This document shows, in pieces, positions 45,644 through 56,016 of a stretch of 64,000 bases of DNA. Within the stretch, counting starts at the first letter, position 1, and each line of letters begins with the position of its first letter. Location: assembly GCA_949775045.1 (NCBI GenBank), contig OX459104.1, positions 5,129,306 through 5,193,305 on the forward strand, given 5' to 3'. This stretch comes from Metridium senile. Taxonomy: Eukaryota > Cnidaria > Anthozoa > Actiniaria > Metridiidae. Position numbers and translations under genes: made by a program. The notes beneath the pieces are model-generated. The model had not been told where the DNA came from, made no database searches, and saw only the letters and a list, made by a program, of their open reading frames with translations.

Positions 45644-48268
45644 TTAGGGCTTGCACTGTGAACAGAACCACTTTCCTCTAGGCTTTCGTCGAATGTTCAC
45701 ACAGTCATAGTGGAACCAAACCAAGTCACAGTCAGGGTTTTCACATTGGATCATTTTTCCATACTCTGGTTTGTTGCATGTACAGCACAATAATTGTTCT
45801 TCGGGGAATCTGTCATCATCCTCTTCACATGGTTCTAAGCTTCTTGTTAGCAGCTCTGGTAAAAGGTAGCCAACAAAAAAAGAGTCTGTTTTAAGCAAGA
45901 GGGATTTCATAAACTCTGAGTCATACTTAATGTTTTCCACTGTGTAAAGGCTCTTAGCAAAGACACAGAAGTCTGCCAGCATAATTTTATTGACGTGCAT
46001 CTGCACTTGCACTTGAGTGTAAAATCTGTGATTTGTCTTAAGCTCCCCTTTCTCATTCAGACAGAAGTCAGGGTCATTGTTTACAGTTGCAACCTCTAGT
46101 GCCTCAATATTTCTGTACTTGTATGGGCACTTAATTTCTACAACATGAGCACTACAGCATTCACACGAAGCAATCCCATCAGCTGTTGCTCCAAGGTATG
46201 GTCTGTCTGAATCAATGACCAGCCCAGAGAGCCTACACTTGAAATTATTGTGCCCAGCCCTTTGTTTTAATTTAATGTATTCCTCTCTTGCTGTGTGTTC
46301 ATTGTCAAGGCCCCATTTTACTTCTTTCTTGTTTGAAATGTCTTTGTTTGAATATCCCATTATGGTTTTGATCAAATTCTCAGGAGATGTTGTATCTCGT
46401 CTGTGGACCACTGAGTGTGCTTTGCTGGCTGTAATCCTCCCATGTCTATGCTGAAACCACAGGGGACAAACACTTTGATTTCTTGTCATCAACTCAACAT
46501 TCTCCCTCTGTTTTTCGGTATATTGACCATGAAGCTCGCTCAACATAGCATCACATTTTTCATTTAAATGTTTTAGGTCAAGTTTAGTACATTCTTCACA
46601 ATACAGTGATGTTAATGGTGGTGGTAAGTCTATTTCATCCTCATCTTCTGAAGCTGAATCTGTTTCTTCTGGGTCAAGTTTTGGGACTAAGTCAAAAAAT
46701 ACTGCATTGGGACACGCTTGCTTTAGTTTTTCTAATTCAGTATGGTCAGGTAGGGGTGGGGAACTTGAGAATGAAGCTGTATTTATTACTTGTGTACGAT
46801 TTCTTTTCGTAAGGTTTTGAAGTTCAGATACTGGAAGTGGATTTATCTGTGTATTAAGACAATTCCATAAGAATGGATGAATAAATAAATGAACAAACAA
46901 ATAATGTTGACACAACATATAAACAACAAGTAGATAGATAAATGAATTGAAAAAAACCCACATGTATAAATAAACAAACAAATAGTGCAAGCATTAAATC
47001 CGTGAAACTTTAGTAATATTAAATTGCATTAATTTGTACAATATCCTTTGTCTTCTATTGTTTAATTAGCACTATTTTAGTGTTTCACGGATTCAAGTTT
47101 TGTACTCTACACTCCAGCATACATACAAACAAACTAAAATAAATATATAACTGTGATACATGAGTCAATTAAAACTACAGTAAGTAAATGCATATTGGCA
47201 TTTAGTGCCAACTCTATTATGACTGCAAAATCATTACAAACAAGCACTACAATGTATTATGTATACAAGCAATCATCATGATAAACATTATAATAAGTTT
47301 ACCTTTTCTCTGAATGTTTTATTCCACTGACATGCCTCATCTGTACATGAAGTCTTAGTAATACCAAGCCTAACTCCAGCTTCGATTTTGAATAAAACAG
47401 CAGCAACGTGACTGCAAACTTCACCGAGTCTTAAAGGCAATTGCATTCATTTTGATCAGTAAAGAACACTTTTAATTTAGCCCGGCGAATGATGAAGAGT
47501 ATCGACGTCCATCGACGTAAGTTGTTGTATTGTAGCTTTGGAGCTGTTTATATGAAGGTGATTTCCCCTGCTAACCTGGACTATTAAACCAATTGTTTTA
47601 TATCAGATAAAACAAAAGAGTTTTAAAGTAATTCCTCCTATAGTATCCAAGTCAGCAGGCGTAAGTTGTCACCTTGATATAAACAACCCATCGAAAGATG
47701 ACAGTGGGTTATATATAAGTTCGCTTGCCGGACAAAACGCCTGTTGTTAATTATGAATGCCAGAGAATGAAAACGCAGTATTAATCCAACCTTACCCGGC
47801 CATACATGTGCAGTGAGCACAGTAGACGGAAGCATCTTTTCTGTGAAGGCAAACCCAAGCATCGTGTGCCTTGTCGTTCAGTCTTTGCGAAGGAATCACC
47901 TTTCCTTTCACGAAGCAAAACGGAGCTTCACTCTCAACTGAATGATACCACAGCATCTTAACGTGGCCGCTTATGAAATATAGATATGCTTCAAGAGATT
48001 TGAATGCCTTTAACGATTCCTTTGTATAGATCCCTGGCGTGTCAATTAAGTAGGTGTAAATGTCACCGAACGTAACGTCTGGCCAAAGTGAAGGATTGTT
48101 TTGCCAATTTTTTAAACAATACGGATCCGGAAGCGAAGAAGAACCTTTGTTATATTTTAGTTTGGTTAAATACCGAGATTTTGCGGTCGAATCTAAGGAT
48201 TTTACGTAATCGGAGAGGTCTGCAAAGCAAGTTGAAGAATCAAAACACGAATTAACCCCAGCCGCCAT
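45644..48268 (-). CDS. SWIM-YqaJ-PHD protein of the ISL2EU transposon
   Basis: Exons at 48268-47796, 47429-47303 and 46846-45644 (minus strand) join in frame with GT-AG introns to give 600 residues. Exon 1 starts MAAGVNSCFDSSTCFADLSD; exon 1/2 encode a SWIM-type zinc finger (CAHCTCMAG, then LGEVCSHVAAVL). Exon 3 has an acidic linker (ETDSASEDEDEID) and a YqaJ-type exonuclease domain with GRITASKAHSVV, WGLDNEHTAREEY, LGATADGI, VVEIKCPYKYRN and YTQVQVQMHV, which cover the PD-(D/E)XK catalytic residues. A C-terminal PHD finger follows (CCTCNKPEYGKMIQC...WFHYDCVNI...WFCSQC). No disabling mutation is seen. A nuclease or end-processing role in transposition is inferred from the family. It is convergent with the transposase. 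Confidence 0.85.
46984..47107. mobile_element. MITE family B, diverged copy 3 in an intron of the YqaJ gene
   Basis: The right end TTTTGTACTCTA and the interior CTATTGTTTAATTAGCAC match family B. The arm nearest the centre is AATCCGTGAAAC / GTTTCACGGATT instead of the usual sequence, and the left outer end is missing. Confidence 0.6.
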
Positions 48269-48470
48269 CTTTCGCTCGCAAAGCTCGAAGTTGCACTTTT
48301 GCCAACCAGAATAAAGCGCATGCGCGAAAATGACGTTTTGTTTACAAACAATGACAAGCGCTATACACTATTACAACTGTTAAGTGTTTGTTAATTTGTC
48401 GAAAAAGACTAATTTTCACCACTTTTGGGTGGATTCTTCATCTTAGCGAGATTGAGTGCAAGAAAGAACT

Positions 48471-48512
48471 ATGTCGGTTCAGAGACAAATTTCTTGTATT
48501 ATTCCTAAATAA
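48471..48512 (+). CDS. Mini-ORF of 13 residues (MSVQRQISCIIPK)
   Basis: Same position as 6031, 19171 and 27601. The TAA stop overlaps AAATAAATAAAG. Sequence similarity to the others is low. Coding status uncertain. Confidence 0.25.
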   Translation: MSVQRQISCIIPK

Positions 48513-49012
48513 ATAAAGATTTTTTATTTTCCTAGGCACTTGTGTTTCCATACATGCTCAGAACTATCAAGGTTTAATGCAGTATCTTTGAGGAAGGAGA
48601 AATTTCCGGTTTATTGAGTTGCCATACTGATCTTCTCCACCTTTTAAGCGTGTAAGTTTGTTCAAAATACTACGTTATACATCCTTTTGACCGCAATAGA
48701 AGTAAATTGCTAGTATATATAATTAAACTAAATGTTTTCATGATAAAGGGCTATGCATTTCCAGTTTTTCAATATTTTATATTGCTTTGAGAATCCAAAA
48801 AATGGCTGTACCGGTTGTTACATCTTCTTGTTCAATTTCAAGGCTTGTAAGTTTATCAAACAAAACACCGTTTTCTGCGTTTTAACTAATTTTTATTTAA
48901 CCATTTGCTTCTTGTCATTGTTTCTTATAGATATATTGGCTTTTTTCTTTCTATTTTTGTGCATTTTACATTTTAAAATAAGCATATGAGCAAACAATTT
49001 AGGAAGGAAAAC

Positions 49013-49297
49013 ATGGCGCCTTTGCCGCCACTCGCATTCCGCATCAATGTTTTGTTCGACATTCTCTCATCTAGTTTTATCAGAATAAAAATAAATTACC
49101 CCAACAAAATACTGTTTACTTTGACACTAGTTGTTTTCTTTAGAGTAAGTGCTTTGAACGATTTTAGCTTGAAAGAAGAAAACGAAATTAAAGATGTTGA
49201 CCGATTACTAGGCTTTCAACATGGCTACTACCTGAGCACATCTGAGCACATCTATTTCAAAACTATAAACCTCGTATTATGTTCAATACAAAAATGA
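49013..49297 (+). CDS. Unrecognised ORF, about 94 residues
   Basis: From the ATGGCG at 49013 the frame reads MAPLPPLAFRINVLFDILSS and ends LVLCSIQK. It contains DFSLKEENEIKDVDRLLGFQ and is partly hydrophobic. The latter part lies over an apparent splice site (TTTCTTTAG/AGTAAG near 49144), so the ORF may combine an exon and intron sequence. No family recognised. Confidence 0.25.
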   Translation: MAPLPPLAFRINVLFDILSSSFIRIKINYPNKILFTLTLVVFFRVSALNDFSLKEENEIKDVDRLLGFQHGYYLSTSEHIYFKTINLVLCSIQK

Positions 49298-50162
49298 AAA
49301 AAGTAACTTAATTCTTTCATTGTAATATATAACTTTGTTAACTGTTCATTCTAAATAAATAGGAAAATTCAATTACAAATATGTGGTATTTTTCTTCTTG
49401 AAGCTCAAAATTCTTTGCAAACAAGAAGGTGGTAGTCGAGTTACCACTCGGATTGCTGCTCGACGCTTTCACATCGACTTTTATCTCAATAAAAATACAT
49501 TTCCAAGATAAAAAGTAGTTCAATCTTAATTCATTTGTTTTCTTTAGAATAGACAACATTTTTCCTTTTCTTGTATAATGATTTTTAGGTTTTCCACATG
49601 GCTACTACCTCGATCATTATCGATTTCAAATCTAAAAACCTCGTATGTTCAATACAAAAATGAAAAAAATAAAACTTCTGTCATTGTAATTATACTTTGT
49701 TAGCTGTTCATGTTAAATAAATAAGAGAATTCAATTACAAATATATGTGGTATTTTTCTTCTTGAAGCTCAAAATTCTTTGCGAACAAGAAGATGATTGT
49801 GGTTGATGACTCGGATTGTCGCTTGACGCTTTCACAACTAGTTTTTAAATTTCACAGGTAAAAAGATAGCTTTCACAACTATGTTTTTAAATTTCACAGG
49901 TAAAAAGATAGCTTATTCTTATGCCATTTGTTTTATTTAGAATAGAAAACTTTTTTTCCTATGTTTTGAACAATTTTACACTTTGAAAAAGAAGTTGAAG
50001 GAGATTTTCAAAACCGCGTGTTGAATCTTTCTTTTAAAAATCGAAAACCTCTAAATGAAAAGTTGAAAACTAAAATTTGTGCTATTGCAATCATTTTTTT
50101 AACTGTTCGTGCTGAAACAATAAGACAATTCAATAAAACATATATATCATTTTCCTTCTTAA

Positions 50163-50236
50163 AGCTGAAAACTGGTTGTGACGAGAAGATGAAACAAAAT
50201 GGTCGTTGTTTCACGGATGCAAAAGTTTGGAAGGTT
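50163..50236 (+). pseudogene. LKTGCDEKM exon-like segment, copy 3
   Basis: It reads LKTGCDEKMKQNGRCFTDAK then VWK within an open frame of 90 codons (50018-50290). It has the longest open frame of the three copies and may be closest to the original. Two diverged relatives (LKILCKQEGGSRV...) lie at about 49400 and 49765. Confidence 0.4.
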
Positions 50237-51258
50237 TTGTCTGTTGAAAGTCAGTTCAAATTAAAAACTAAGTTTCCTTCATATTTTTAAGCTATTTTAT
50301 ATAAATTAATGTTTGAAAGTTAAGATTATTTTTCGATTTATGCTATAATGAAAGTGAGGTGGATATCACCGTTGTGGCATCGACATCCTGGTTGGATGAT
50401 GTCTTTTCCTTGCTTGTTTGTAAGCCACTATATTGTCTTTCGCTTTCAATCTTCTTATTTGCCTGAAAAAAAGGAAAGAAACTATATATTATTATATACA
50501 AAGATGAAACGAAGAAAATTGAATCACAAATAAAATATTAAAATTAAAGCAAACGACTCCGATTCAGCTAGTATAGTGAAGCAAGAAGCAACAATCACTG
50601 GAATATGAAAGTATCAAATAAGAAACACCACAGTTAAATTCATAAAATTAAATAACATCCTGATAAAAGTTATTTTACATTTAAAAATGCATATAATTTT
50701 CTAGTTTCTTGCTTAAAGTTTTAAGGAAATATCGAAAAAAAGCGAAATGAAAGAGCAATGTGATTCATCATATCTATAAGCGGAGAATCAGACCAAATCC
50801 AAAAACAAATCATTCTACCAAAACATCTGCAAATGTCTCCGAACACTCTTCTCGGAACAAAACAAAATCACACAGCTAAAAAGCAATTCTATGAATAAGC
50901 TATTTTCGGAGTTAACTTTTTGTAATAAACTATATATACCTTTCAGCGAGTTTGTCGAATCAATATTAAAAGTAGCCACAATACTTCTGTTCCAGGTCAT
51001 CTTAGATAGCAACTGTACTGTGTGGTACGTGTCGATGTTAAAAACTCCAGTGTAAATAACACTGTTTATATATGGCATCAAAATTCCGCGCGCTCTGATA
51101 GGTTGCATTGCTGACACATAATGACCGGTCATTATTTTCTTTTAGTATTTGAATATAATAAATCCGGCGCGCTGATTGGTCAAGGTTTTTGTCATATTTT
51201 GTTATATTAACCGGTAGGTAACTTTTTAACAGGTAACTTTTGTAGCTTTTTTTTCAAA

Positions 51259-51366
51259 ATGGCGACCAGTCGTTTCGCAAAAGTCACGGACGAAGAAATC
51301 GTTGAAATGAAAGAAAATGCTATCCCCAAAAATACAAAATACGCGACAAAGTTAAAAAAAAGTTAA
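51259..51366 (+). pseudogene. Crypton-like (tyrosine recombinase) N-terminal relic
   Basis: It reads MATSRFAKVTDEEIVEMKEN, then AIPKNTKYATKL, then stops. The pattern SRFxxVTDEEI..........NTKxATK resembles the N-terminus of Crypton-derived DUF3504 proteins, known from memory and not checked. After a frameshift, REKLEKLEHFVNEFGLEER may continue it. The recombinase domain is absent. Confidence 0.45.
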
Positions 51367-51629
51367 ATAATACGCGAAAAACTAGAAAAACTAGAACATT
51401 TTGTGAATGAATTTGGTCTTGAAGAGCGCGCGCTACTGACGCCATCACACGATTCTTCAGTTGTTTGAGAAAGCAAGATTAAAAAAACTGTTCTTGAACT
51501 TATAAGAGTGAATGGTCTGATCACAGGTGTAATCGATGTAGATGAGGCATGATCGTCCGGGGTGGTGTAGTCTTGAGAAAGACTGATGGTGTTGATGTCT
51601 GACGTTTCGACAACCTGAGCGGAAGTCAT
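51363..51629 (-). pseudogene. C-terminal tail of a reverse-transcribing element (possible Penelope-like)
   Basis: On the minus strand the frame begins MTSAQVVETSDINTISLSQD and YTTPDDHASST. Strings of the form KMTSAQVVETSVxxxxxxQDYTxPDDH end many reverse transcriptase-like proteins in invertebrate genomes. Only the tail is here and it overlaps the Crypton-like relic on the other strand, so one of the two may be a chance reading. The assignment rests on memory. Confidence 0.35.
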
Positions 51630-51640
51630 CTTCAGAGTAA

Positions 51641-51798
51641 AGAAAATGAAAAGACAGCGGTGTTATTTATGTGTCTGGTTCGTCGGTAACGACTCCAAGC
51701 TTTCCGCTAACACAATGACTAACACCTAACCACGCATCAACAACAACATTACCGACGAACCAGACACATAAATAACACCGCTGTCTTTTCATTTTCTT
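51641..51798. repeat. Inverted repeat with 47-bp arms
   Basis: GAAAATGAAAAGACAGCGGT and GTTATTTATGTGTCTGGTTC with GTCGG are mirrored at 51749-51798, separated by about 58 bp. Poly-C runs begin right after it. Confidence 0.85.
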
Positions 51799-51948
51799 CC
51801 CCCCCCCCCCCTCTTTTTCTAAGCAATTGTATCTTACGTCCGAGATAGCTCCAGCTTTATTGGGGTTTTTATATATCCGAAACCAACCCCCCCCCCCTTT
51901 TCCAAAATCCCCCCCCCCCCCTTTTAAAAATCCTGGATCCGCCACTGC
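51799..51948 (-). mobile_element. hAT-like element end with poly-C runs
   Basis: Read on the minus strand from 51948, the sequence is CAGTGGCGGATCCAGGATTT followed by G-runs. CAGTGGCGGATCCAG is a common hAT-family terminal sequence. The other end is not seen. The C-runs (9-12) make this a place of likely sequencing error. Confidence 0.6.
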
Positions 51949-52149
51949 ATTTGTATTTTGAAATTAAAAACTTTTTTTCGTCGTCATTTATTAAAATTCA
52001 CTTGTATAAAAATACTAAAACAATTATTCAATTAATTATTATGCTCGAAGACTCGCGGCTTCGGTAAATATTCCACGATAATCACTTCCACGGGTTCGCC
52101 TTCGGTAAATAATTGTTAAGTAATGACCGGTCATTATTTTTTCTCGGCT

Positions 52150-52720
52150 GGACGGTGGCTTTGAGTTTGTTTGTATAATCTACTAACGCGAGGTAAAAAC
52201 AACAACTAAAACCTACTTATTTTTCGATAAACAATAATAACTGCAGACAAGCATTGGTTGTTTTTGCAAACATTTTGACAAGCAAAAGTTGATAAAATCA
52301 AAGCAAAAACTCACGAGAGAATACACATATTTCATAGGTTGTGACGGGCTCCTGGTTGTGAGAATACTCAAAAGCTTATTTTTTAATTCTCTAAAGAACA
52401 TATAAAGATACCTCAATAAGCTTACATGTCGTTGCTTTTCAGTCACTTTTAGTTTTTTTTTAGTGCAAGTTTGTGAATAATAGTGTATAATAGTAAAGTT
52501 TTATTTCACGCTTATATGGCGTGCACTCATAAGGTCAAGAATCTCACATTTTGCAGTATGTTTGTCACTCTTCAAAATACTAAATGACTTTATTCTAAGA
52601 ATAAATAACAAATAACAATGCATTTTTATGCTAATATCCATGCTGCTTTCACTGCTCATTATCTTTATCCACGTGCCTTGGTAAGTAGGGCGTCCTGGTA
52701 CATAGGACATATGTCCTATT
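52150..52720. other. No gene seen
   Basis: AT-rich sequence with a near-palindromic GTCCTGGTACATAGGACATATGTCCTAT at about 52692. Short ORFs here have no recognisable content. Confidence 0.4.
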
Positions 52721-52964
52721 TACACCTAATCCAAAAAACGTTGTCGGGTCCGCCGCACAGTCCTCGTGCCAAGACCGTGAAGGAAAACACAGTGAATATT
52801 TTGATGAGAGTGATAAAACAAGAAAATAAAAGTAGGCACAACACTATTTCGTTGAAAAACGTACCACACTAGAGTGTGAACATGCAAATAATTCAATTAC
52901 TGATTAGATATAACCAATATCTTTCACAGTCTTGGACCAGACAACGTTTTTTGGATTAGGTGTA
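52721..52964. mobile_element. MITE family A, 244-bp copy
   Basis: The TIR is TACACCTAATCCAAAAAACG followed by TTGTC at both ends, perfect over 25 bp. Unlike the copies at 15398 and 43857, the interior is not palindromic, so only the ends are shared. Confidence 0.9.
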
Positions 52965-53004
52965 TAAAAGGCCTACTGGCGGTATTCAGCTTGACGAGGA
53001 ATGT

Positions 53005-53079
53005 GGGACTTTTCCCTAATTAATAATGCATATAATTTACTGCATTGTTATTTGTCCGTTTTGACAGGGGAAAATTCCC
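53005..53079. promoter_or_regulatory. Two NF-kB-like sites
   Basis: GGGACTTTTCCC at 53005-53016 and GGGGAAAATTCCC at 53067-53079. Both fit the kB consensus, the second palindromic. A third, GGGAAATTTCCC, is at 53968-53979 and a fourth, GGGAATTTTCCC, at 56255-56266. They are not embedded in the TGACGGGATA motif. Confidence 0.4.
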
Positions 53080-53179
53080 TTGTTATCAAACTATTCGAAA
53101 TATAATAACAACTCAGACACTTGGATAGCTTGGTTTTCCGCTAATTTGCGGAATTACTATGGGGTTAATTACCACCAGG

Positions 53180-53760
53180 TTTCAGCATAAAAAAAACAAG
53201 TGCGATTTACTGACGATTCTAACGTTACAGGTCGTTAAAATCTCGCTGAAAAATGGTAACTTTTATTCAAATTGTTTCGCCATATTTTGCATTGATTAAG
53301 TGTTTTCAATATAAACTATTGTTCTTGACTGGCTATAATTGTAGCCTCGCATACATGTGAAAACTCTATTGTATTCTAGATAACGTGAAAGCTAGTGAAA
53401 GCAAGGCTAGTCAGTCAAGAACAATGATATGTAGGCCGCCATATTTCATTCGGTTTATCCACAACGTATAAAAAGAGTGTTATTTACTGGCGTTTAGGAG
53501 GTTTAAATCCTTCGTTGGAGCCTGAATAATGGTCACTTATACACCGTAAAAGAGAGTAATTCCTTTCTGATGTTTTGGACTCGTTAAAGATTGAGTAACA
53601 AGGTAATTCATATACCGTATAGAAGAGAGTGTTTATCACTTCAGTACTGACCGTTCTAGGACTTTAATCCTTCGTAAGACTGAAAAGTGGTAACTTATTC
53701 ACAGCATAAAAAAGAGTGACTTACTGACGTTTCGAATGTAAAACGGTAATTTTAAAATTA
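53180..53760. repeat. Irregular repeat with TTTACTGACG and AAAAAGAGTG strings
   Basis: Four or five variants of (A)CAGCATAAAAAAGAGTG..TTACTGACGTTTCG..CTTTAATCCTTCGT occur at 50-190 bp spacing. Related strings (GCCCGAAACGTCAGCAAGTA) return in inverted sense at 55.7-56.0 kb, so the two arrays flank the 54-55.6 kb region. No coding content recognised. Confidence 0.55.
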
Positions 53761-54380
53761 ACAAAGAATGAAGAAACAAAGGAAAATAGAAACGGAAGAA
53801 ACTAATGAAAATGAAAATGAAAATAAGACGTAAAGGAATTCGTGGTTGATGATATGGTGCATGAATCAGACGCTATATGCAGAGACGCACAAACAGACGC
53901 TAATGTCAAGGCGTCCAATCCCCAGGGGGATTTTGACACTTATAGGTGGTGTTTGACGCCGACTTAAGGGAAATTTCCCTTTTAATTATATTTGGTTCGA
54001 AACTTCAGAAGTGTGTTTTGGTTTCTATGGCATCTTTATTCAGTGTTTGTCATTCATCTACTTTTAGATAAATATTATTGTTCTTTCATTTCAATTGTTC
54101 TTTTGTTAAACTTTTCTTTAACGTGAGTTTCAGTCCCAGGGGAGTGGAGGAAGGGGAAGGGTGTGCTGAAAGAGTAGAACGGAAAGCGACAATAAAATTA
54201 AAACGTCTGAAAAACTACTTACAACAATTTAAAAAACCTATGATGCAATATATTTTCTTCTTAGTGATTTAGCATGATCAATAACGATAACGTTATAAAC
54301 GATAACGAAGACGATATTGGTAGTCATAGTGATAGCACAGGTAGCCCAAATATAGATTCATACTGAGCCAATGATAGTTA

Positions 54381-54541
54381 TACACCTAATTTCAAGAACG
54401 TTGTCCTGACTTTTGTTATCTAATGGCAATCTGAATCAAGACAAAAGAAGATCGCTCAAACTGAACTCTTTCTTTTGTTTTCCCTTTCGTACTAAATTAC
54501 TAATTTTCTTTTTTTGTGACAACATTCTTCAATTACGTGTA
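54381..54541. mobile_element. MITE family A, 161-bp copy
   Basis: Ends TACACCTAATTTCAAGAACG then TTGTC, and GTGACAACATTCTTCAATTA then CGTGTA. TA flanks both sides. The interior (CTTTTGTTTTCC...AAATTACTAATTTTC) is a diverged relative of the copy at 43857. Confidence 0.85.
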
Positions 54542-54564
54542 TATAAATAATATTTCATCATAAT

Positions 54565-55256
54565 TGTTTTCTTAGAAACACTGAGCAGCCTTAACCGCTA
54601 TATAGGTATTGTACATTTTTAATACAATTGTTTCCTTAGAAACATTGGCATAGTCCGCACTAGTTTAATCGCTAGTTATTGTACATTTTTAATACAGTTG
54701 TTTCCTTATAAATAATATTTCATCATAATTGTTTTCTTAGAAACACTGAGCAGCCTTAACCGCTATATAGGTATTGTACATTTTTAATACAATTGTTTCC
54801 TTAGAAACATTGGCATAGTCCGCACTAGTTTAATCGCTAGTTATTGTACATTTTTAATACAGTTGTTTCCTTAGAAACATTGACATAGTCCGCACTAATT
54901 TAACCGCTAGTTATTGTACATTTTTAATAAGAAACAATAACGTAGCCCACACTAGTTTAACCGCTAGTTATTGTACATTTTCAATACAATTGTTTTCTTA
55001 GAAATACTGATGCAGTCCACGCTAGTTAAACCGCTAGTTATTGTACATTTTCAATACAATTGTTTCCCTAGAAACACGGGCGCAGTCCACACTAGTTTAA
55101 CCGCTATAGATATTTACAGTTTTTACTACAATTGTTTTCTTAGAAAAACTGAATAGTCCGGCACACTTGTTTAACCTATCTAGTAATTGTACAGCTTATG
55201 ACTACAATTGTTTTCTTAGAAACATGTTCTAGTTTAAAATTTTCTTAGAAACACTG
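54565..55256. repeat. Tandem repeat, period about 70-80 bp
   Basis: About nine units of TTGTTTCCTTAGAAACATTG, AGTCCGCACTAGTTTAACCG and CTAGTTATTGTACATTTTTA. An exact 146-bp segment occurs twice (about 54560 and 54710). Each unit has the short palindrome TGTTTCCTTAGAAACA. Confidence 0.9.
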
Positions 55257-55296
55257 ACGCAGTGCATTGACTGCATGAAGTTCATCAGCAGCTTGG

Positions 55297-55566
55297 CTAG
55301 AACACCTGAAGTATTCTACTCATAATAACGATAAAAAGCTTCATTATCCCGACTAAGATTGTTGCCATATATGAAACAATGATAGGCAACACTTGAACTA
55401 ATCCTTGGATTACAGCACGTAATAACTCGAAAATCGAGGCAACAGCCATACAGCAACATCGACCCAATAGAGGCAATAGCTGACTTAGCACATTCACAAT
55501 TATCTGTAATACATTTAAAGCGCAGCTCAACAAGGCTCCACCTAGATTTAGTAGCACCCCACTCAT
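55297..55566 (-). CDS. Hydrophobic ORF of 89 residues, family unknown
   Basis: It starts MSGVLLNLGGALLSCALNVL and ends IMKLFIVIMSRILQVF. Nearly all residues are aliphatic or small; there are only five charged residues, and CCC lies in the middle (LLGRCCCMAVASIFELLRA). It could form two to three membrane helices or amphipathic helices. ATG is the first in frame, and the frame is closed just upstream. A kB-like site lies about 690 bp upstream (56255). Low sequence complexity typical of chance ORFs is absent, and codon use is varied, which favours a real protein. No known family recognised, so function is left open. Confidence 0.45.
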   Translation of the reverse strand: MSGVLLNLGGALLSCALNVLQIIVNVLSQLLPLLGRCCCMAVASIFELLRAVIQGLVQVLPIIVSYMATILVGIMKLFIVIMSRILQVF

Positions 55567-55744
55567 ATTTCTAGTTACAGATTAGAGTTCCTCCAAAACG
55601 TCAGTATAAAGTAAACCTGAAACTCTGCACCGCGTTAATTGTTTCCAAGACGTGAAATTGTCCTTTACCTCCGACCAAACGTAAACAAGTAAGCACTTTC
55701 TTTTTGCGGTTTATATTTAAGTCTCTTTTACTACGACGTAGATT

Positions 55745-56016
55745 TAACGCCCGAAACGTCAGCAAGTAAACAACACTCTTTTGTAAGATGTAGAAGTTTT
55801 GTCCGGCTTCACTCTGACAAGGATTAATGTCCCGGAGAAGTCTTTTTACGGCGGTTTAGTCTCTTAAATTTACTTCAATTTAACGCCCGAAACGTCAGCA
55901 AGTAAACAACACTCTTTTGTACGATGTATAAGTTGCCCTTCACTCTGACAAGGATTAATGTCCCGGAAAAGTCTTTTTACGGCGGTTTAGTCTCTTAAAT
56001 TTACTTCAATGAAGGA
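55745..56016. repeat. Tandem duplication, period 136 bp
   Basis: Two copies of TAACGCCCGAAACGTCAGCA, AACAACACTCTTTTGTA, CTTCACTCTGACAAGGATTA and TCTTTTTACGGCGGTTTAGT, starting 55745 and 55881. Confidence 0.9.

Larger units (their letters stand above)
36329..48363. mobile_element. ISL2EU-type DNA transposon with a nested LINE
   Basis: It carries two convergent genes, a THAP-DDE transposase (plus) and a SWIM-YqaJ-PHD protein (minus). From memory, this gene pair is characteristic of the ISL2EU group of eukaryotic DNA transposons. The ends read TAGCG...CGCTA with TA outside both, or equally AT/AGCG...CGCT/AT, compatible with the two-base target sites of this group. A 19-bp inverted repeat, GTCATTGTTTGTAAACAAA, lies at 36413-36431 and in reverse at 48337-48355. 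The left end has about 80 bp more outside this repeat, including two TGACGTCA boxes. The flanks match sister-unit sequence continuously once the element is removed. Length is 12.0 kb, of which 4.7 kb is a LINE. Confidence 0.8.
48364..51080 (+). repeat. Tandem unit 3 (second part), right of the transposon
   Basis: From CTATACACTAT the sequence follows units 1 and 2: AATTTGTCGA, GCAAGAAAGAA-ATG, AATAAATAAAG, the LKTGCDEKM exon (50163), MKVR.ISPLWHRH (50348), and a tail like 29.4-29.98 kb ending about 51080. A segment at 49.32-49.95 kb is itself a tandem duplication (AATTCAATTACAAATATGTG...CTTCTTGAAGCTCAAAATTC twice). Confidence 0.75.
51119..52140. other. Segment bounded by AATGACCGGTCATTATTTT repeats
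   Basis: The same self-complementary string stands at 51119-51138 and 52121-52140. Sister-unit sequence ends at about 51080, shortly before it. It may mark a foreign insertion holding the Crypton-like and hAT-like pieces. No simple TIR or target duplication is visible. Confidence 0.4.

Noticed and set aside
46215..46812. Plus-strand ORFs inside the YqaJ exon
   Set aside because: Antisense shadows of a well-supported coding exon.
36413..48355. GTCATTGTTTGTAAACAAA as the very ends of the DNA transposon
   Set aside because: Comparison with sister units places the left junction about 80 bp further out, so this is taken as a subterminal inverted repeat, though the left extension could be a later addition.
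51667..51945. Minus-strand glycine-rich ORF starting MADPGFLKGGGG
   Set aside because: It is the hAT-like terminal sequence with G-runs read as codons.
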